DNA from: Legionella quinlivanii
Lineage (GTDB): Bacteria > Pseudomonadota > Gammaproteobacteria > Legionellales > Legionellaceae
Reading direction: 5' to 3'
Length of the DNA: 64,000 bases
NCBI RefSeq assembly: GCF_900461555.1
Contig: NZ_UGOX01000001.1
Span: 2,989,501-3,053,500, forward strand
Positions within the stretch are counted from its first letter, which is position 1. Each line of letters opens with the position of its first letter. Both the position numbers and the translations under genes were made by a program. Shown one piece after another: positions 44,931 to 54,408 of the stretch. The notes beneath the pieces were generated by a model, which saw only the letters and a program-made list of their open reading frames with translations, was not told the origin of the DNA and did no database searches.

Positions 44931-46169
44931 TTAAAAATTCCCTTGAAACCATTCCCGCATTCTTGACCACATGCTTTTACCACTCTCGCTAAGAGTCGGC
45001 ACGCTGTAGCCTCCCTCATATTGCTGTTGAAATCCGTGCAGCAGTAAACCCACCCCTGTAGCCAGTGAGGGGTTGCTTGTCGCCTCCACTAATCCTGCCA
45101 CATGATGTGCACATCCCTGCCTTACCGGCATTTCAAAACATAATTCCGCCAGTTCAATAGCACCGCGCACGCAGGAGCCGCCACCGGTTATGACCATTCC
45201 CGCAGCAATTCGATTTTCAAACCCGCTGCGTCTTAATTCGTTTCTAACCAGCCTGAATAGTTCTTCATAACGCGCCGAAACCACATCAGCCAGGATTTTT
45301 GCGGAAATTTTTCGACCGGGACGCTCATTGACGCTAATGACTTCCAGCATTTCATCAGCGTTCGCAAATTCGGGCAAGGCACAGGCATGATTGACTTTAA
45401 TCGCTTCTGCCGCTTTGGTTGGGGTTCTTAACGCCATCGCTATATCATTGGTTACCTGATCGCCGGCTATTGGAATCACCGCAGTATATTGAATAGCTCC
45501 TTCGGCGAAAACAGCGATGTCTGTTGTACCCCCGCCAATGTCCAATACGCAGACGCCTAATTCTTTTTCATCATCAGTAAGCACCGCATGACTGGATGCC
45601 AATTGCTCGAGAATGACATCCGATACTTCAAGACCACAGCGGCGCACACACTTTGCTATATTCTGTGCAGCACTCACCGCTCCGGTTACAATATGCACGC
45701 GGGCTTCAAGCCGAACACCGGACATGCCGGCTGGTTCGCGGATGCTCCCCTGATTGTCAATAATGAATTCCTGAGGAAGGATATGCAGGATTTTTTGATC
45801 AGCGGGAATGGCGACTGCTTTTGCTGCTTCAATAACCCGCTCAACATCGGCCTGGGAGACTTCCTGATCACGAATAGCCACAATGCCATGCGAGTTAAGG
45901 CTGCGAATATGACTGCCGGCGATCCCGGCATATACAGTTCGCACTTCACAGCCAGCCATTAGTTCCGCCTCTTGTACTGCTCGCTGTATTGAGTTCACAG
46001 TTGCCTCAATATCGACAACTACACCACGTTTTAAACCACGAGATGGATGGCGCCCTATACCGATCACTTCAATAGTTCCATCGGAGCTAACTTCCCCAAC
46101 CAGCGCCACTACCTTTGATGTTCCTATATCCAAACCGGTTATGATATTTTTTTCTGATTTTTTAGCCAT
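44931..46169 (-). CDS. ftsA: Cell division actin-like ATPase FtsA
   Basis: 412 residues. GLDIGTSKVVALVGE and LDIGGGTTDIAVF are the phosphate-binding loops of the actin fold, and VITGGGSCVRG is the adenosine motif. The C-terminal amphipathic helix (MWSRMREWFQGNF) tethers FtsZ to the membrane. Its ATG shares one base with the ftsQ stop, so ftsQ and ftsA are coupled. Confidence 0.98.
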   Translation of the reverse strand: MAKKSEKNIITGLDIGTSKVVALVGEVSSDGTIEVIGIGRHPSRGLKRGVVVDIEATVNSIQRAVQEAELMAGCEVRTVYAGIAGSHIRSLNSHGIVAIRDQEVSQADVERVIEAAKAVAIPADQKILHILPQEFIIDNQGSIREPAGMSGVRLEARVHIVTGAVSAAQNIAKCVRRCGLEVSDVILEQLASSHAVLTDDEKELGVCVLDIGGGTTDIAVFAEGAIQYTAVIPIAGDQVTNDIAMALRTPTKAAEAIKVNHACALPEFANADEMLEVISVNERPGRKISAKILADVVSARYEELFRLVRNELRRSGFENRIAAGMVITGGGSCVRGAIELAELCFEMPVRQGCAHHVAGLVEATSNPSLATGVGLLLHGFQQQYEGGYSVPTLSESGKSMWSRMREWFQGNF

Positions 46170-46888
46170 TATCTTCCCGCTTCATTTTTCCATTGCACTG
46201 CCATACCACGCGGATAGCGTAGATCGACACTTGCCAATTGCGCTGATTTTTCGGCAAAAACTGCTGGATAAGCCTTACAAAACCTTAATATTCGCTTTTC
46301 CAGGTCCCGCTTACCCAGTCGCAATTGCACGCCATTATCCAAACCAAGCTCCCAGGCATGATTGTCGCGTAATTCCAGTGAGGATGCGTGCAAACCATAA
46401 ATTGATAATATCTTACTCATTTTTTTGTAAACTTGTAAGACTTCTCTGTATTGATTAGACGGTCCACTCAGCTCCGGTAGCAACATATCTGTTTGAGAAT
46501 TGCCCTCATTGAACATTTCCCCATCTTCAGTCAGCATAGCGTCATTCCACTTCGCGAATGGAATTTTTTCTACCAGGGTTATTTTCAGAGTGTCCGGCCA
46601 GACTCGTTCAATATGCACTTGACGAGTCCATTCAAAAGCTGATAACTCCGTATGCAGTCTTCCTACCGGCAAAGAGAAAAAGCTGTCATTTAAATATTTT
46701 TCCAGTACTTCTTCCAACTGCTTATGCGAAATATGGTGGTAGCTGGCAGCTATCTTTACAGTACTTATTGGGAAGCGTTCTGGATCTGCCACAAATAAAT
46801 AAATCAAACGCGCCGCCAAAAAAAGGGCGCAGGCGATTAACAGTGATAATACACTCGCATAGCGCAGTTGCCCTTTTTCCCCATCCAT
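46169..46888 (-). CDS. ftsQ: Cell division protein FtsQ
   Basis: 239 residues: a short cytoplasmic N-terminus, one membrane helix (LSLLIACALFLAARLIYLFV), a POTRA domain (ISTVKIAASYHHISHKQLEEVL) and a periplasmic FtsQ domain (VHIERVWPDTLKITLVEKIPFAKW). It links early and late divisome proteins through FtsL/FtsB, whose genes are not in this window. Confidence 0.95.
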   Translation of the reverse strand: MDGEKGQLRYASVLSLLIACALFLAARLIYLFVADPERFPISTVKIAASYHHISHKQLEEVLEKYLNDSFFSLPVGRLHTELSAFEWTRQVHIERVWPDTLKITLVEKIPFAKWNDAMLTEDGEMFNEGNSQTDMLLPELSGPSNQYREVLQVYKKMSKILSIYGLHASSLELRDNHAWELGLDNGVQLRLGKRDLEKRILRFCKAYPAVFAEKSAQLASVDLRYPRGMAVQWKNEAGR

Positions 46889-46951
46889 CCTCTTGCCTCG
46901 TCTTTTATAATCGCGAAGGGCTTAAATAAACCCGGCAATTCGTTCCTGTTC

Positions 46952-48046
46952 CTACTGATAATTGGTCACTAACTGTTGTTTACAGCGATGATGTCTCATC
47001 GCCAGTTCAACCAACTTATCCAGCAGATCAGGATAGCAAAGACCACTGGCATCCCAAAGCTTCGGATACATGCTGATAGGAGTAAACCCGGGCAGCGTAT
47101 TGATTTCATTAAAATAAATCTGGTTGGTCTGCTCGTTAACAAAGAAATCCACTCTTGCCATCCCCTTGCATTTCAAACGCAGAAAGATAGCGCTTGCCGT
47201 TTTTTGTAATCGCTCCAGCAAAGAAGCAGACAGACTGGCAGGAATGTGTAATTCGGTCTCTTCGCTTTCCAGGTATTTGGCCGTGTAGGAATAAAATCCA
47301 TCCGCATGGTTCACCTTGATCTCACCAGCCACACTAACCAAAGGCTCGGCAGGCTGCTGACTATTCTCAAGAACTGATAACTCAATTTCCCGACCGGCAA
47401 TAAACTCTTCCACCAGAATCGCTTCATCGTAGCGCAACGCGTCGTCTACCGCGCGGGCAAGCTCTTCGGCTGTCTTGGCTTTATGAATTCCCACTGAAGA
47501 ACCGAGCGAGCAGGGTTTCACAAAAAGCGGCAAACCAAACTCGCTAATCATCTGCTGGCAAAACTGCTGTTTTTCTTTTGCAGTCGCATGCCAGGACAGC
47601 ATGCGGTATCTCGCACTCTGAATATCACCATGGCACGCCAGGCGTCGTGCCATGTCCTTATCCATGCCGATAGCAGACGCCAGGACGTCGCAGCCTACAT
47701 AGGCCGTATCTGCCAACTCCAGCAAACCTTGAATACAGCCATCCTCATATAAGGGCCCATGCATTACAGGAAAGACCACATCAGCTTCAACCGCTAAATG
47801 GCCATTGACAAACAAGCTGGGAAGAATCCGGGATTTTTCAGTCTGCACTGGCAGGCTTTTCCCAGCGGCCAGCAACTCCTGATAATCGTTTAAATAACAT
47901 CGCCCTTCCTTATCGATACCAATAGGGATGATTCGATACTTATCGGCTCGGAGCTGAGTTAATACGGAGGCGGCAGAAATCAGGGACACTTCATGTTCGC
48001 CGGACTTTCCACCATAAAGAAGTACGAGATTAATTAAATTAGACAT
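46952..48046 (-). CDS. ddl: D-alanine--D-alanine ligase
   Basis: 364 residues of the ATP-grasp family. [21 protein letters not shown] starts the N-domain; [19 protein letters not shown] and [31 protein letters not shown] hold the ATP and D-Ala2 sites. It makes the dipeptide that MurF adds. It overlaps murB by 8 bases. Together with the VanX-type dipeptidase at 7878, both synthesis and breakdown of D-Ala-D-Ala are encoded in this window. Confidence 0.97.
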   Translation of the reverse strand: MSNLINLVLLYGGKSGEHEVSLISAASVLTQLRADKYRIIPIGIDKEGRCYLNDYQELLAAGKSLPVQTEKSRILPSLFVNGHLAVEADVVFPVMHGPLYEDGCIQGLLELADTAYVGCDVLASAIGMDKDMARRLACHGDIQSARYRMLSWHATAKEKQQFCQQMISEFGLPLFVKPCSLGSSVGIHKAKTAEELARAVDDALRYDEAILVEEFIAGREIELSVLENSQQPAEPLVSVAGEIKVNHADGFYSYTAKYLESEETELHIPASLSASLLERLQKTASAIFLRLKCKGMARVDFFVNEQTNQIYFNEINTLPGFTPISMYPKLWDASGLCYPDLLDKLVELAMRHHRCKQQLVTNYQ

Positions 48047-48956
48047 GTTTTGCTCCGATGATATGTACTTCGCGAATTAGTTCTACGCCTGTTTGTTGAT
48101 GAACTGTTTCACGCACTAGCTCTATTAACGATTCAATATCATTAGCAGAAGCATTTCCATGTTGGTTAATAATAAAATTGGCATGTTTGACAGATACCAC
48201 GGCCCCGCCCAATTGTCTTCCCTTCAACCCACAGGATTCAATTAATCGGGCCGCAAAATTGCCCGGCGGGTTTCTAAAGACTGAACCACAGTTGTATTCG
48301 CTGGTGGGCTGGGTTTCTGCTCTGTGCGCAAGCAGCTCTTTAATCAGTTTAAGAGACTGTTCTTTTTCTCCCTTTTCCAGACGGCAGGTGGCTGCAATAA
48401 ACCACTCATCATCAGCCAGTCCGGAAACATGCCTGTAGGAAATTTCAAATTCTTCAGGCTTACGAATTTTGCGCTCACCCCGCCGTGTCATGGTCTCTAC
48501 CTGAACAACCGCCTTCCAGGTTTCGCTGCCGAAACAACCCGCATTCATGCGCAAAGCGCCACCCATCGTTCCAGGAATACCTGCCCAGAACTCGCCGCCC
48601 GCCAGATTATTGCGTGCGCAGAAACGGGCCATCGTGGCGCAGGAAACCCCGGCTTCAACCTGTACAGTTCTCTCATCAATGAGATGAATGTTTTTCAAAC
48701 ATCCCTGAGTCAGAACAACGGTTCCCGGAAAACCGCCATCTCGAATGAGGGAATTACTGCCCAGTCCCAGCCAGAGCAATGGTTCATCGGCTGGTAATTG
48801 CTTCAGAAAAACAGCCAAATCCTCAATACTCACTGGCTTATACAGTTTATGAGCCGGCCCCCCTACTCGCCAGGTGGTATAATCAGCCAAAGGCTCATGC
48901 AGCAATAACTCTCCCTGATAAGTCAACTGTGCAGATTGCAGATTCATTGTGCTCAT
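48039..48956 (-). CDS. murB: UDP-N-acetylenolpyruvoylglucosamine reductase
   Basis: 305 residues. FAD enzyme making UDP-MurNAc. [19 protein letters not shown] and [20 protein letters not shown] are the FAD-binding loops, and [11 protein letters not shown] contains the catalytic Ser. It is of the short, type II-like class (about 300 residues). It lies between murC and ddl, an order not found in E. coli but seen in other bacteria. The start overlaps the murC stop by 4 bases. Confidence 0.96.
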   Translation of the reverse strand: MSTMNLQSAQLTYQGELLLHEPLADYTTWRVGGPAHKLYKPVSIEDLAVFLKQLPADEPLLWLGLGSNSLIRDGGFPGTVVLTQGCLKNIHLIDERTVQVEAGVSCATMARFCARNNLAGGEFWAGIPGTMGGALRMNAGCFGSETWKAVVQVETMTRRGERKIRKPEEFEISYRHVSGLADDEWFIAATCRLEKGEKEQSLKLIKELLAHRAETQPTSEYNCGSVFRNPPGNFAARLIESCGLKGRQLGGAVVSVKHANFIINQHGNASANDIESLIELVRETVHQQTGVELIREVHIIGAKHV

Positions 48957-50374
48957 GCTGGCTCTCTTATGGCTTGTACCAGGTTGATTGCCATTTGCCC
49001 TACGTTTCCAGCCCCCTGCATCAGAATGACATTGCCTTCAGTAACGATTTCATCAAGGGTCGACTGCAAAGTCTGCTCATTAATAAGGCGGGCATTGGGG
49101 AATTTTTTACGGATTTCCTGTAAAAGCGACTGACTGGAAACGCCTTCAATTGGAGATTCTCCTGCTGAGTAAATATCCAGTAACAGTAACTCATCAGCCA
49201 GACTCAAGGCGTCTACAAACTGTGAAAAAAGGGAATGAGTTCGGCTGTATCGGTGCGGCTGGAATACATGAATCAGGCGCCGATCAGGCCATACCCGGCG
49301 GAATGCGTCGATAGTTGACATTATTTCCTGGGGATGATGGCCATAGTCGTCGACCACAATAGCACTGCCTTGCTCAAAGCGGCGCTCTCCTAAAATTTGA
49401 AAGCGGCGACCCACACCCTGGAATTTGAACAAGCCATTGATAATCGCTTCATCACTCACACCCAGCTCAGTCGCAATGGCTATTGCCGCCAAAGCGTTTA
49501 ATACATTATGCCGGCCCGGCCAGGAAAACTTAATCGCCAGCGGTTTGTGTGGTGCGGGCCTGATGACCGTAAATTCACTGAGCAGGCCATTCTGTGTCCA
49601 ATCCACTGCTCGAAAATGAGCATCTTCCCGGAAGCCATAGGTTTTGGTCGGCCGCTGGATAGCCGGCAAGATACGCCGCACTTCATCATCCTCAAGACAA
49701 ACCACTGCCAGACCATAAAAAGGTAAATGATGAAGAAACTCGACAAAGGTGCTGCGAAGCTTGTCAAAATTGTCATCATAAGTGGCCATATGATCCGCAT
49801 CGATATTGGTAACCACAGCCATCATTGGCTTAAGGTATAAAAAGGACGCATCGCTTTCATCCGCTTCAGCCACGAAATAAGCCGATTTACCTAATTGCGC
49901 ATTACTACCGCAGCTATTTAGCTTGCCGCCGATAACAAAACTGGGATCAAAACCACCCTCAGCCAGAATACTGCTGACCAGGCTGGTTGTAGTGGTTTTG
50001 CCATGAGTACCGGCAATAGCGATTCCGTGGCGAAAGCGCATAAGCTCTGCCAGCATGGCCGCCCGGGGGATAACGGGAATTAATTGCTCATGCGCTGCAA
50101 TAATTTCGGGGTTTTCAGACTGGACAGCGGTTGATCGAACGACCACATCCGCGCCATGAATATTTTCCACGCGATGTCCGATGTGAACTTTGATGCCGAG
50201 AGATTGCAGGCGTTGAACCGTTTTATTTTCGCTGATATCAGAGCCGGTTACCCGATACCCTTCATTATGCAGCACCTCAGCGATACCACACATGCCAACA
50301 CCGCCAATTCCAACAAAATGAATCTGTTCCACCCGCCCCATCCTTGGCGAAAGAAAGTGTCCCAAGCTATTCAC
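48953..50374 (-). CDS. murC: UDP-N-acetylmuramate--L-alanine ligase
   Basis: 473 residues. HFVGIGGVGMCGIAEVL, AGTHGKTTTTSLVSSIL (ATP loop) and DDYGHHPQEI identify this first Mur ligase, which adds L-Ala to UDP-MurNAc. Standard length. ftsW ends only 21 bases upstream; in E. coli murG sits at exactly this place and is missing here. Confidence 0.98.
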   Translation of the reverse strand: MNSLGHFLSPRMGRVEQIHFVGIGGVGMCGIAEVLHNEGYRVTGSDISENKTVQRLQSLGIKVHIGHRVENIHGADVVVRSTAVQSENPEIIAAHEQLIPVIPRAAMLAELMRFRHGIAIAGTHGKTTTTSLVSSILAEGGFDPSFVIGGKLNSCGSNAQLGKSAYFVAEADESDASFLYLKPMMAVVTNIDADHMATYDDNFDKLRSTFVEFLHHLPFYGLAVVCLEDDEVRRILPAIQRPTKTYGFREDAHFRAVDWTQNGLLSEFTVIRPAPHKPLAIKFSWPGRHNVLNALAAIAIATELGVSDEAIINGLFKFQGVGRRFQILGERRFEQGSAIVVDDYGHHPQEIMSTIDAFRRVWPDRRLIHVFQPHRYSRTHSLFSQFVDALSLADELLLLDIYSAGESPIEGVSSQSLLQEIRKKFPNARLINEQTLQSTLDEIVTEGNVILMQGAGNVGQMAINLVQAIREPA

Positions 50375-50395
50375 ACAATTCCCCTTTATTTTCTA

Positions 50396-51568
50396 TTAGG
50401 CTGGCGATCTTAATCCCAATGATTGCCAACGGTTTTCATGATCGATACGCAGCAGTAATGCAATGACCATACAATTTACCACCATACTTGCGCCCCCATA
50501 ACTTAGCAGGGGTAACGTCAAGCCCTTTGTCGGCAGTAACCCTGAATTCACACCCATATTAATAGCTGCCTGTAATCCCAGCCAAAAGGTTAAACCATAG
50601 GCAGCGTAAGCAGCAAAAAGCCTCTCCTGGCTATGCGCGGTATATCCAATTAATAAACCTCGACACACCAGTATACTATACAAAATCAATACTAGAAGCA
50701 CACCCAGCAAACCTAATTCTTCTGCCAGTACAGCAAATAAGAAATCCGTATGCGCCTCAGGCAAATAGAATAATTTTTGAACGCTGTCGCCAAGCCCTGC
50801 TCCCATCCATCCGCCTCGCCCGAAAGCGATTAAAGACTGGGTCAACTGGTATCCGCTATTGTATTGATCCGCCCAGGGATCAAGAAATGCGGTCAATCTG
50901 GCGACACGATAAGGAGAAGAAATAGCCAGTAAGGCCAAAGCCGCCCCTACCACTAGTAGTAAACCGGCATAATAACGAAATTTAACACCCGCCAGAAATA
51001 ACATAGCCATCACAGTTCCGGTAATGACCACTGTGGCGCCGAAATCGGGCTCCATTAGTAATAACACCGCAACCACACCCAAAATAATCATGGGTTTTAT
51101 AAAGCCTAAAATCGATTGTCTGATCGACTGCTGCTGCCGTACCAGGTATCCCGAAACATAAAAAATCATGGTCATTTTAGCGAGTTCGGATACCTGAATG
51201 CCAATAGGGCCAAATGCCAGCCAGCGCCGGCTGCCGTTCACTGTTCGGCCAATGCCAGGAACAAGAACCACCAGCAGCATCAAGAGGCAGACCAGCAAAA
51301 GCGGCATACTCAATTTTTCCCAGGAGCTGCTGTCAATGCGCATGATAACTAAAGCCACCATAAAACCCGCGAACAGATAACAGAATTGGCGAATGAGAAA
51401 ATGAAAAGGCTGATGATAATATTTGGTCGAAATCATGACGGCGCTTGAAGCAACCATCATCAGGCCAATGATAATCAAACCCAATACTGCTCCCATAAGC
51501 CATCTGTCATAAAGGGCCAAAGGTTTATTCGTAGGTTTACCGCGTTGAGTATAATGCCTGGGTTGCAT
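50396..51568 (-). CDS. ftsW: Septal peptidoglycan polymerase FtsW
   Basis: 390 residues from MQPRHYTQRG. That ATG follows agaagg and lies just after the murD stop, while an upstream ATG within murD would add a poor 26-residue tail. SEDS-family protein with ten hydrophobic segments. WLAFGPIGIQVSELAKM and the EELGLLGVLLVL / GLTLPLLSYGGASM stretches are conserved SEDS marks; the catalytic Asp should lie in the MEPDFGATVVI loop region. It works with FtsI, not in the window. Confidence 0.95.
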   Translation of the reverse strand: MQPRHYTQRGKPTNKPLALYDRWLMGAVLGLIIIGLMMVASSAVMISTKYYHQPFHFLIRQFCYLFAGFMVALVIMRIDSSSWEKLSMPLLLVCLLMLLVVLVPGIGRTVNGSRRWLAFGPIGIQVSELAKMTMIFYVSGYLVRQQQSIRQSILGFIKPMIILGVVAVLLLMEPDFGATVVITGTVMAMLFLAGVKFRYYAGLLLVVGAALALLAISSPYRVARLTAFLDPWADQYNSGYQLTQSLIAFGRGGWMGAGLGDSVQKLFYLPEAHTDFLFAVLAEELGLLGVLLVLILYSILVCRGLLIGYTAHSQERLFAAYAAYGLTFWLGLQAAINMGVNSGLLPTKGLTLPLLSYGGASMVVNCMVIALLLRIDHENRWQSLGLRSPA

Positions 51569-51572
51569 ATAG

Positions 51573-52913
51573 TTATAACCTTCTGACTGCTTCGCTGAAC
51601 ACCTCACCCCGATGATTAAAATCTCTAAACATATCCATACTCGCACAGGCAGGAGAAAGCAGCACTACATCTCCCGGTTTTGCTTCGTCTCTGGCCAGTG
51701 CTACGGCATTATCAAGATTTGATGCTCTTAACACCGGAACGACTCCGGTCAATGCGGCTTCAATCTGGTCAGCATCTTTTCCAATTAATACAACCGAACG
51801 CACATATTCGCTCACAGGAGTACGCAACTCATTAAAATCAGCCCCTTTCCCCAAACCACCGGCTATCAGAACAATTCGTCCCTGCATGGCACCGCCGATC
51901 CCTGATATCGCTGATATGGCCGCTCCAATGTTGGTTCCTTTCGAGTCATTAATCCAGTCAACCCCATCCAGCGCTCTCACCCACTGGCAACGATGAGGAA
52001 GTCCCGCGAATTGGGTTAACACATCACGAATACTTTGCGTATCGATTCCTGCGGCGGTTGCTAAAGCACAGGCAGCAAGTGAATTTTGCCAATTATGCTT
52101 GCCCTTAATCAGGATATCGTTTACTGAAATAATGCAATTTTCCTCAAAGGCCAGGCTGTTCATTTCTGCATGGCGAATAATTCCCCATTGTCCAGCTGTA
52201 GGCTGACTAAAACCAAAGCTGATTGCTTTATGAGCGGCCTCTTGCTCAATCGGTGTGGTTTGCCAGTCATCGCGATTATACACACAGAGCCCGGCATTGC
52301 GATAAATGCGCTGTTTGGAAAACCGATAAGCTTCGATGCTGTGATGTCTGTCCAAATGATCGGGGGTGATGTTTAATATGGTGGCGGCAACCGGAGACAA
52401 ACTGTAGATTAAATCAAGCTGGAAGCTTGAAAGTTCCAGAATCCAAAGATCATAGTGCTGTTTATCATCCAGTAAATCCAGTACAGGCAGGCCGATGTTG
52501 CCTGCAACCGCCACAGACAAACCAGCTTTTTTGGCCATCTCGCCCACTAGGGTGGTTACAGTAGATTTGCCGTTAGTGCCGGTAATTGCGATAACCGGAG
52601 CTTGTATTTCTCGCGCCAGGCATTCAATATCACCAATGACCGGAATTTTTTTTTCAATCGCTTTTTGCAGAAAAGGCTCATCCAGAGAAATGCCAGGGCT
52701 GGCAATGATTTCTTTTAATTGATCATAAATTTCATCTGGAAACTGCCCCAGGAAAATATCAACTCCCGGAAAATCAGTTCTGAATTCACTTAGACCAGCA
52801 GGCTCTCTGCGGGTATCAAATACCACAAAAGGTAAATTACGACGATGTAGATAGCCTGCTATTGAACGCCCTGTTTTTCCCAGACCGGCAACCAGGTACA
52901 ATGATTGATTCAT
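51573..52913 (-). CDS. murD: UDP-N-acetylmuramoylalanine--D-glutamate ligase
   Basis: 446 residues. VAGLGKTGRSIAGYL (UDP-binding N-domain), AITGTNGKSTVTTLVGEM (ATP loop) and WINDSKGTNIGAAISA (lysine motif) mark MurD, which adds D-Glu. It ends 4 bases before ftsW. Complete. Confidence 0.97.
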   Translation of the reverse strand: MNQSLYLVAGLGKTGRSIAGYLHRRNLPFVVFDTRREPAGLSEFRTDFPGVDIFLGQFPDEIYDQLKEIIASPGISLDEPFLQKAIEKKIPVIGDIECLAREIQAPVIAITGTNGKSTVTTLVGEMAKKAGLSVAVAGNIGLPVLDLLDDKQHYDLWILELSSFQLDLIYSLSPVAATILNITPDHLDRHHSIEAYRFSKQRIYRNAGLCVYNRDDWQTTPIEQEAAHKAISFGFSQPTAGQWGIIRHAEMNSLAFEENCIISVNDILIKGKHNWQNSLAACALATAAGIDTQSIRDVLTQFAGLPHRCQWVRALDGVDWINDSKGTNIGAAISAISGIGGAMQGRIVLIAGGLGKGADFNELRTPVSEYVRSVVLIGKDADQIEAALTGVVPVLRASNLDNAVALARDEAKPGDVVLLSPACASMDMFRDFNHRGEVFSEAVRRL

Positions 52914-52920
52914 AATTTTC

Positions 52921-54006
52921 CTATCGTAACTTTAATGTAGCCAAACCACAAAGAACGAAGATTATTGTCATAATCCAGAAACGAACGATAACCTTAGGTT
53001 CCGACCAGCCTTTCAACTCAAAATGATGATGCAGAGGCGCCATACGGAACAAGCGTTTGCCGCCGGTATATTTAAAATATCCCACCTGCAAAATGACCGA
53101 CATGGTTTCCAATACAAACAGTCCGCCCATGATCAGGAGAACCAGCTCTTGTCTAACCACTACGGCAACCGTTCCCAAGGCAGCTCCCAATGCCAGCGAA
53201 CCCACATCGCCCATAAACACCTGAGCCGGATAGGTGTTGTACCAGAGAAAGCCAAGCCCAGCGCCCAAAACCGCTGAGCAGAAGATAGTCAGCTCGCCAG
53301 TGTCAGGTACAAAGGGGATAGACAGATAATGAGCATACACCGCATTACTGCTGGCATAGGCAAATACACCAAGCGCTCCAGCAACCATTATAATAGGCAC
53401 GATGGCCAGACCATCCAGTCCATCGGTCAGATTCACCGCATTACTGCTACCAACGATAACAAAATAAGCCAGTATCGGGAATAGCGGTCCCAGATTGACT
53501 ATCAGATTTTTGAAGAAAGGGATAGTGAGCTGGGTATGTACCGGCAAGTTGGCATTGAGGTATAAATAAAGTACGGCCAGGATTGCGATTACCGATTGCC
53601 AGAAATATTTCCAACGCCCTGGCAACCCCCTGCTGTTTTTACGAACAACTTTACGATAATCGTCAATCCAGCCTACCGCACCAAAGCCCAGTGTTACCAG
53701 CAGAACCAGCCACAAGGCGGGTTGATGTAAATCGCCCCATAATAAGCTGCTGGCAGTAATCCCCACAAGAATCAGTACGCCCCCCATAGTGGGCGTTCCT
53801 GCCTTTGACAAATGAGTTTGCGGACCGTCATTACGCACCACTTGCCCCATCTGCAAATTGCGAAGCCAGCGAATCATTAATGGACCGCAAAACAGGCTTA
53901 CTAAAAGAGCCGTGAGTGCCGCAAGAATTGAGCGGAAGGTCAAATATTGAAACACTCTGAACGCATGATACTGTCCCTGTATAAGCTGCGTTAACCAGTA
54001 AAGCAT
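52921..54006 (-). CDS. mraY: Phospho-N-acetylmuramoyl-pentapeptide transferase
   Basis: 361 residues, ten membrane helices. It makes lipid I from UDP-MurNAc-pentapeptide and undecaprenyl phosphate. [13 protein letters not shown] and [15 protein letters not shown] hold the catalytic aspartates, and [15 protein letters not shown] is the conserved cytoplasmic loop. Translation follows murD at 7 bases on the other side, but its 5' side faces an inverted-repeat element, so it probably has its own promoter. Confidence 0.98.
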   Translation of the reverse strand: MLYWLTQLIQGQYHAFRVFQYLTFRSILAALTALLVSLFCGPLMIRWLRNLQMGQVVRNDGPQTHLSKAGTPTMGGVLILVGITASSLLWGDLHQPALWLVLLVTLGFGAVGWIDDYRKVVRKNSRGLPGRWKYFWQSVIAILAVLYLYLNANLPVHTQLTIPFFKNLIVNLGPLFPILAYFVIVGSSNAVNLTDGLDGLAIVPIIMVAGALGVFAYASSNAVYAHYLSIPFVPDTGELTIFCSAVLGAGLGFLWYNTYPAQVFMGDVGSLALGAALGTVAVVVRQELVLLIMGGLFVLETMSVILQVGYFKYTGGKRLFRMAPLHHHFELKGWSEPKVIVRFWIMTIIFVLCGLATLKLR

Positions 54007-54139
54007 GTTGGGAATTCCTCAAAAATAATTAATATTTAAATACTTTTTCTGCCAGTTGTTTTTTTCCAGCAAAATACAAACGCAAAACCGGGCAAGAATA
54101 CCACAAAGCAAGCTTCAATTTGTAGCCTGCTCTGAGCTA

Positions 54140-54389
54140 CACTGCCATTAATTTAAAGGAATTCTGCAATGACATGCAGGTTGGGCCCTTGGCCTAATGG
54201 CGCTGCCTTAACCTATTTATCTACGTCCCTCGGCTTGTCCGAGGGATCCAGAGATCCAATCCTGGCATGAGATTCCTGGATCCCTCGGACAAGCCGAGGG
54301 ACGTAGGAGTATGGGTTTAAGCCTTAAGGCAGCGTCATTAGGCCAAGGGCCCAAACCTACAAAATTTCCTTAACTTTTTAGTGGCAGTG
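54140..54389. mobile_element. 250-bp inverted-repeat element between murF and mraY
   Basis: Ends cactgccattaatttaaagg (54140 on) and ...ccttaactttttagtggcagtg (to 54389) are inverted repeats. Inside, aggttgggcccttggcctaa (54178) is mirrored at about 54337-54357, and ctacgtccctcggcttgtcc (54221) at about 54285-54306. So almost the whole element is one long palindrome, able to form a 100-bp-arm cruciform or RNA hairpin. Its end sequence is the same family as 33271-33893. It has no gene and splits the murF-mraY junction by 402 bases. Confidence 0.75.
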
Positions 54390-54408
54390 CCCGCAATACG
54401 GTCCGCCA

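Noticed and set aside
51569-51646. A longer ftsW start inside murD
   Set aside because: The inner ATG has a ribosome site (agaagg) and fits the family; the extension is not FtsW-like.
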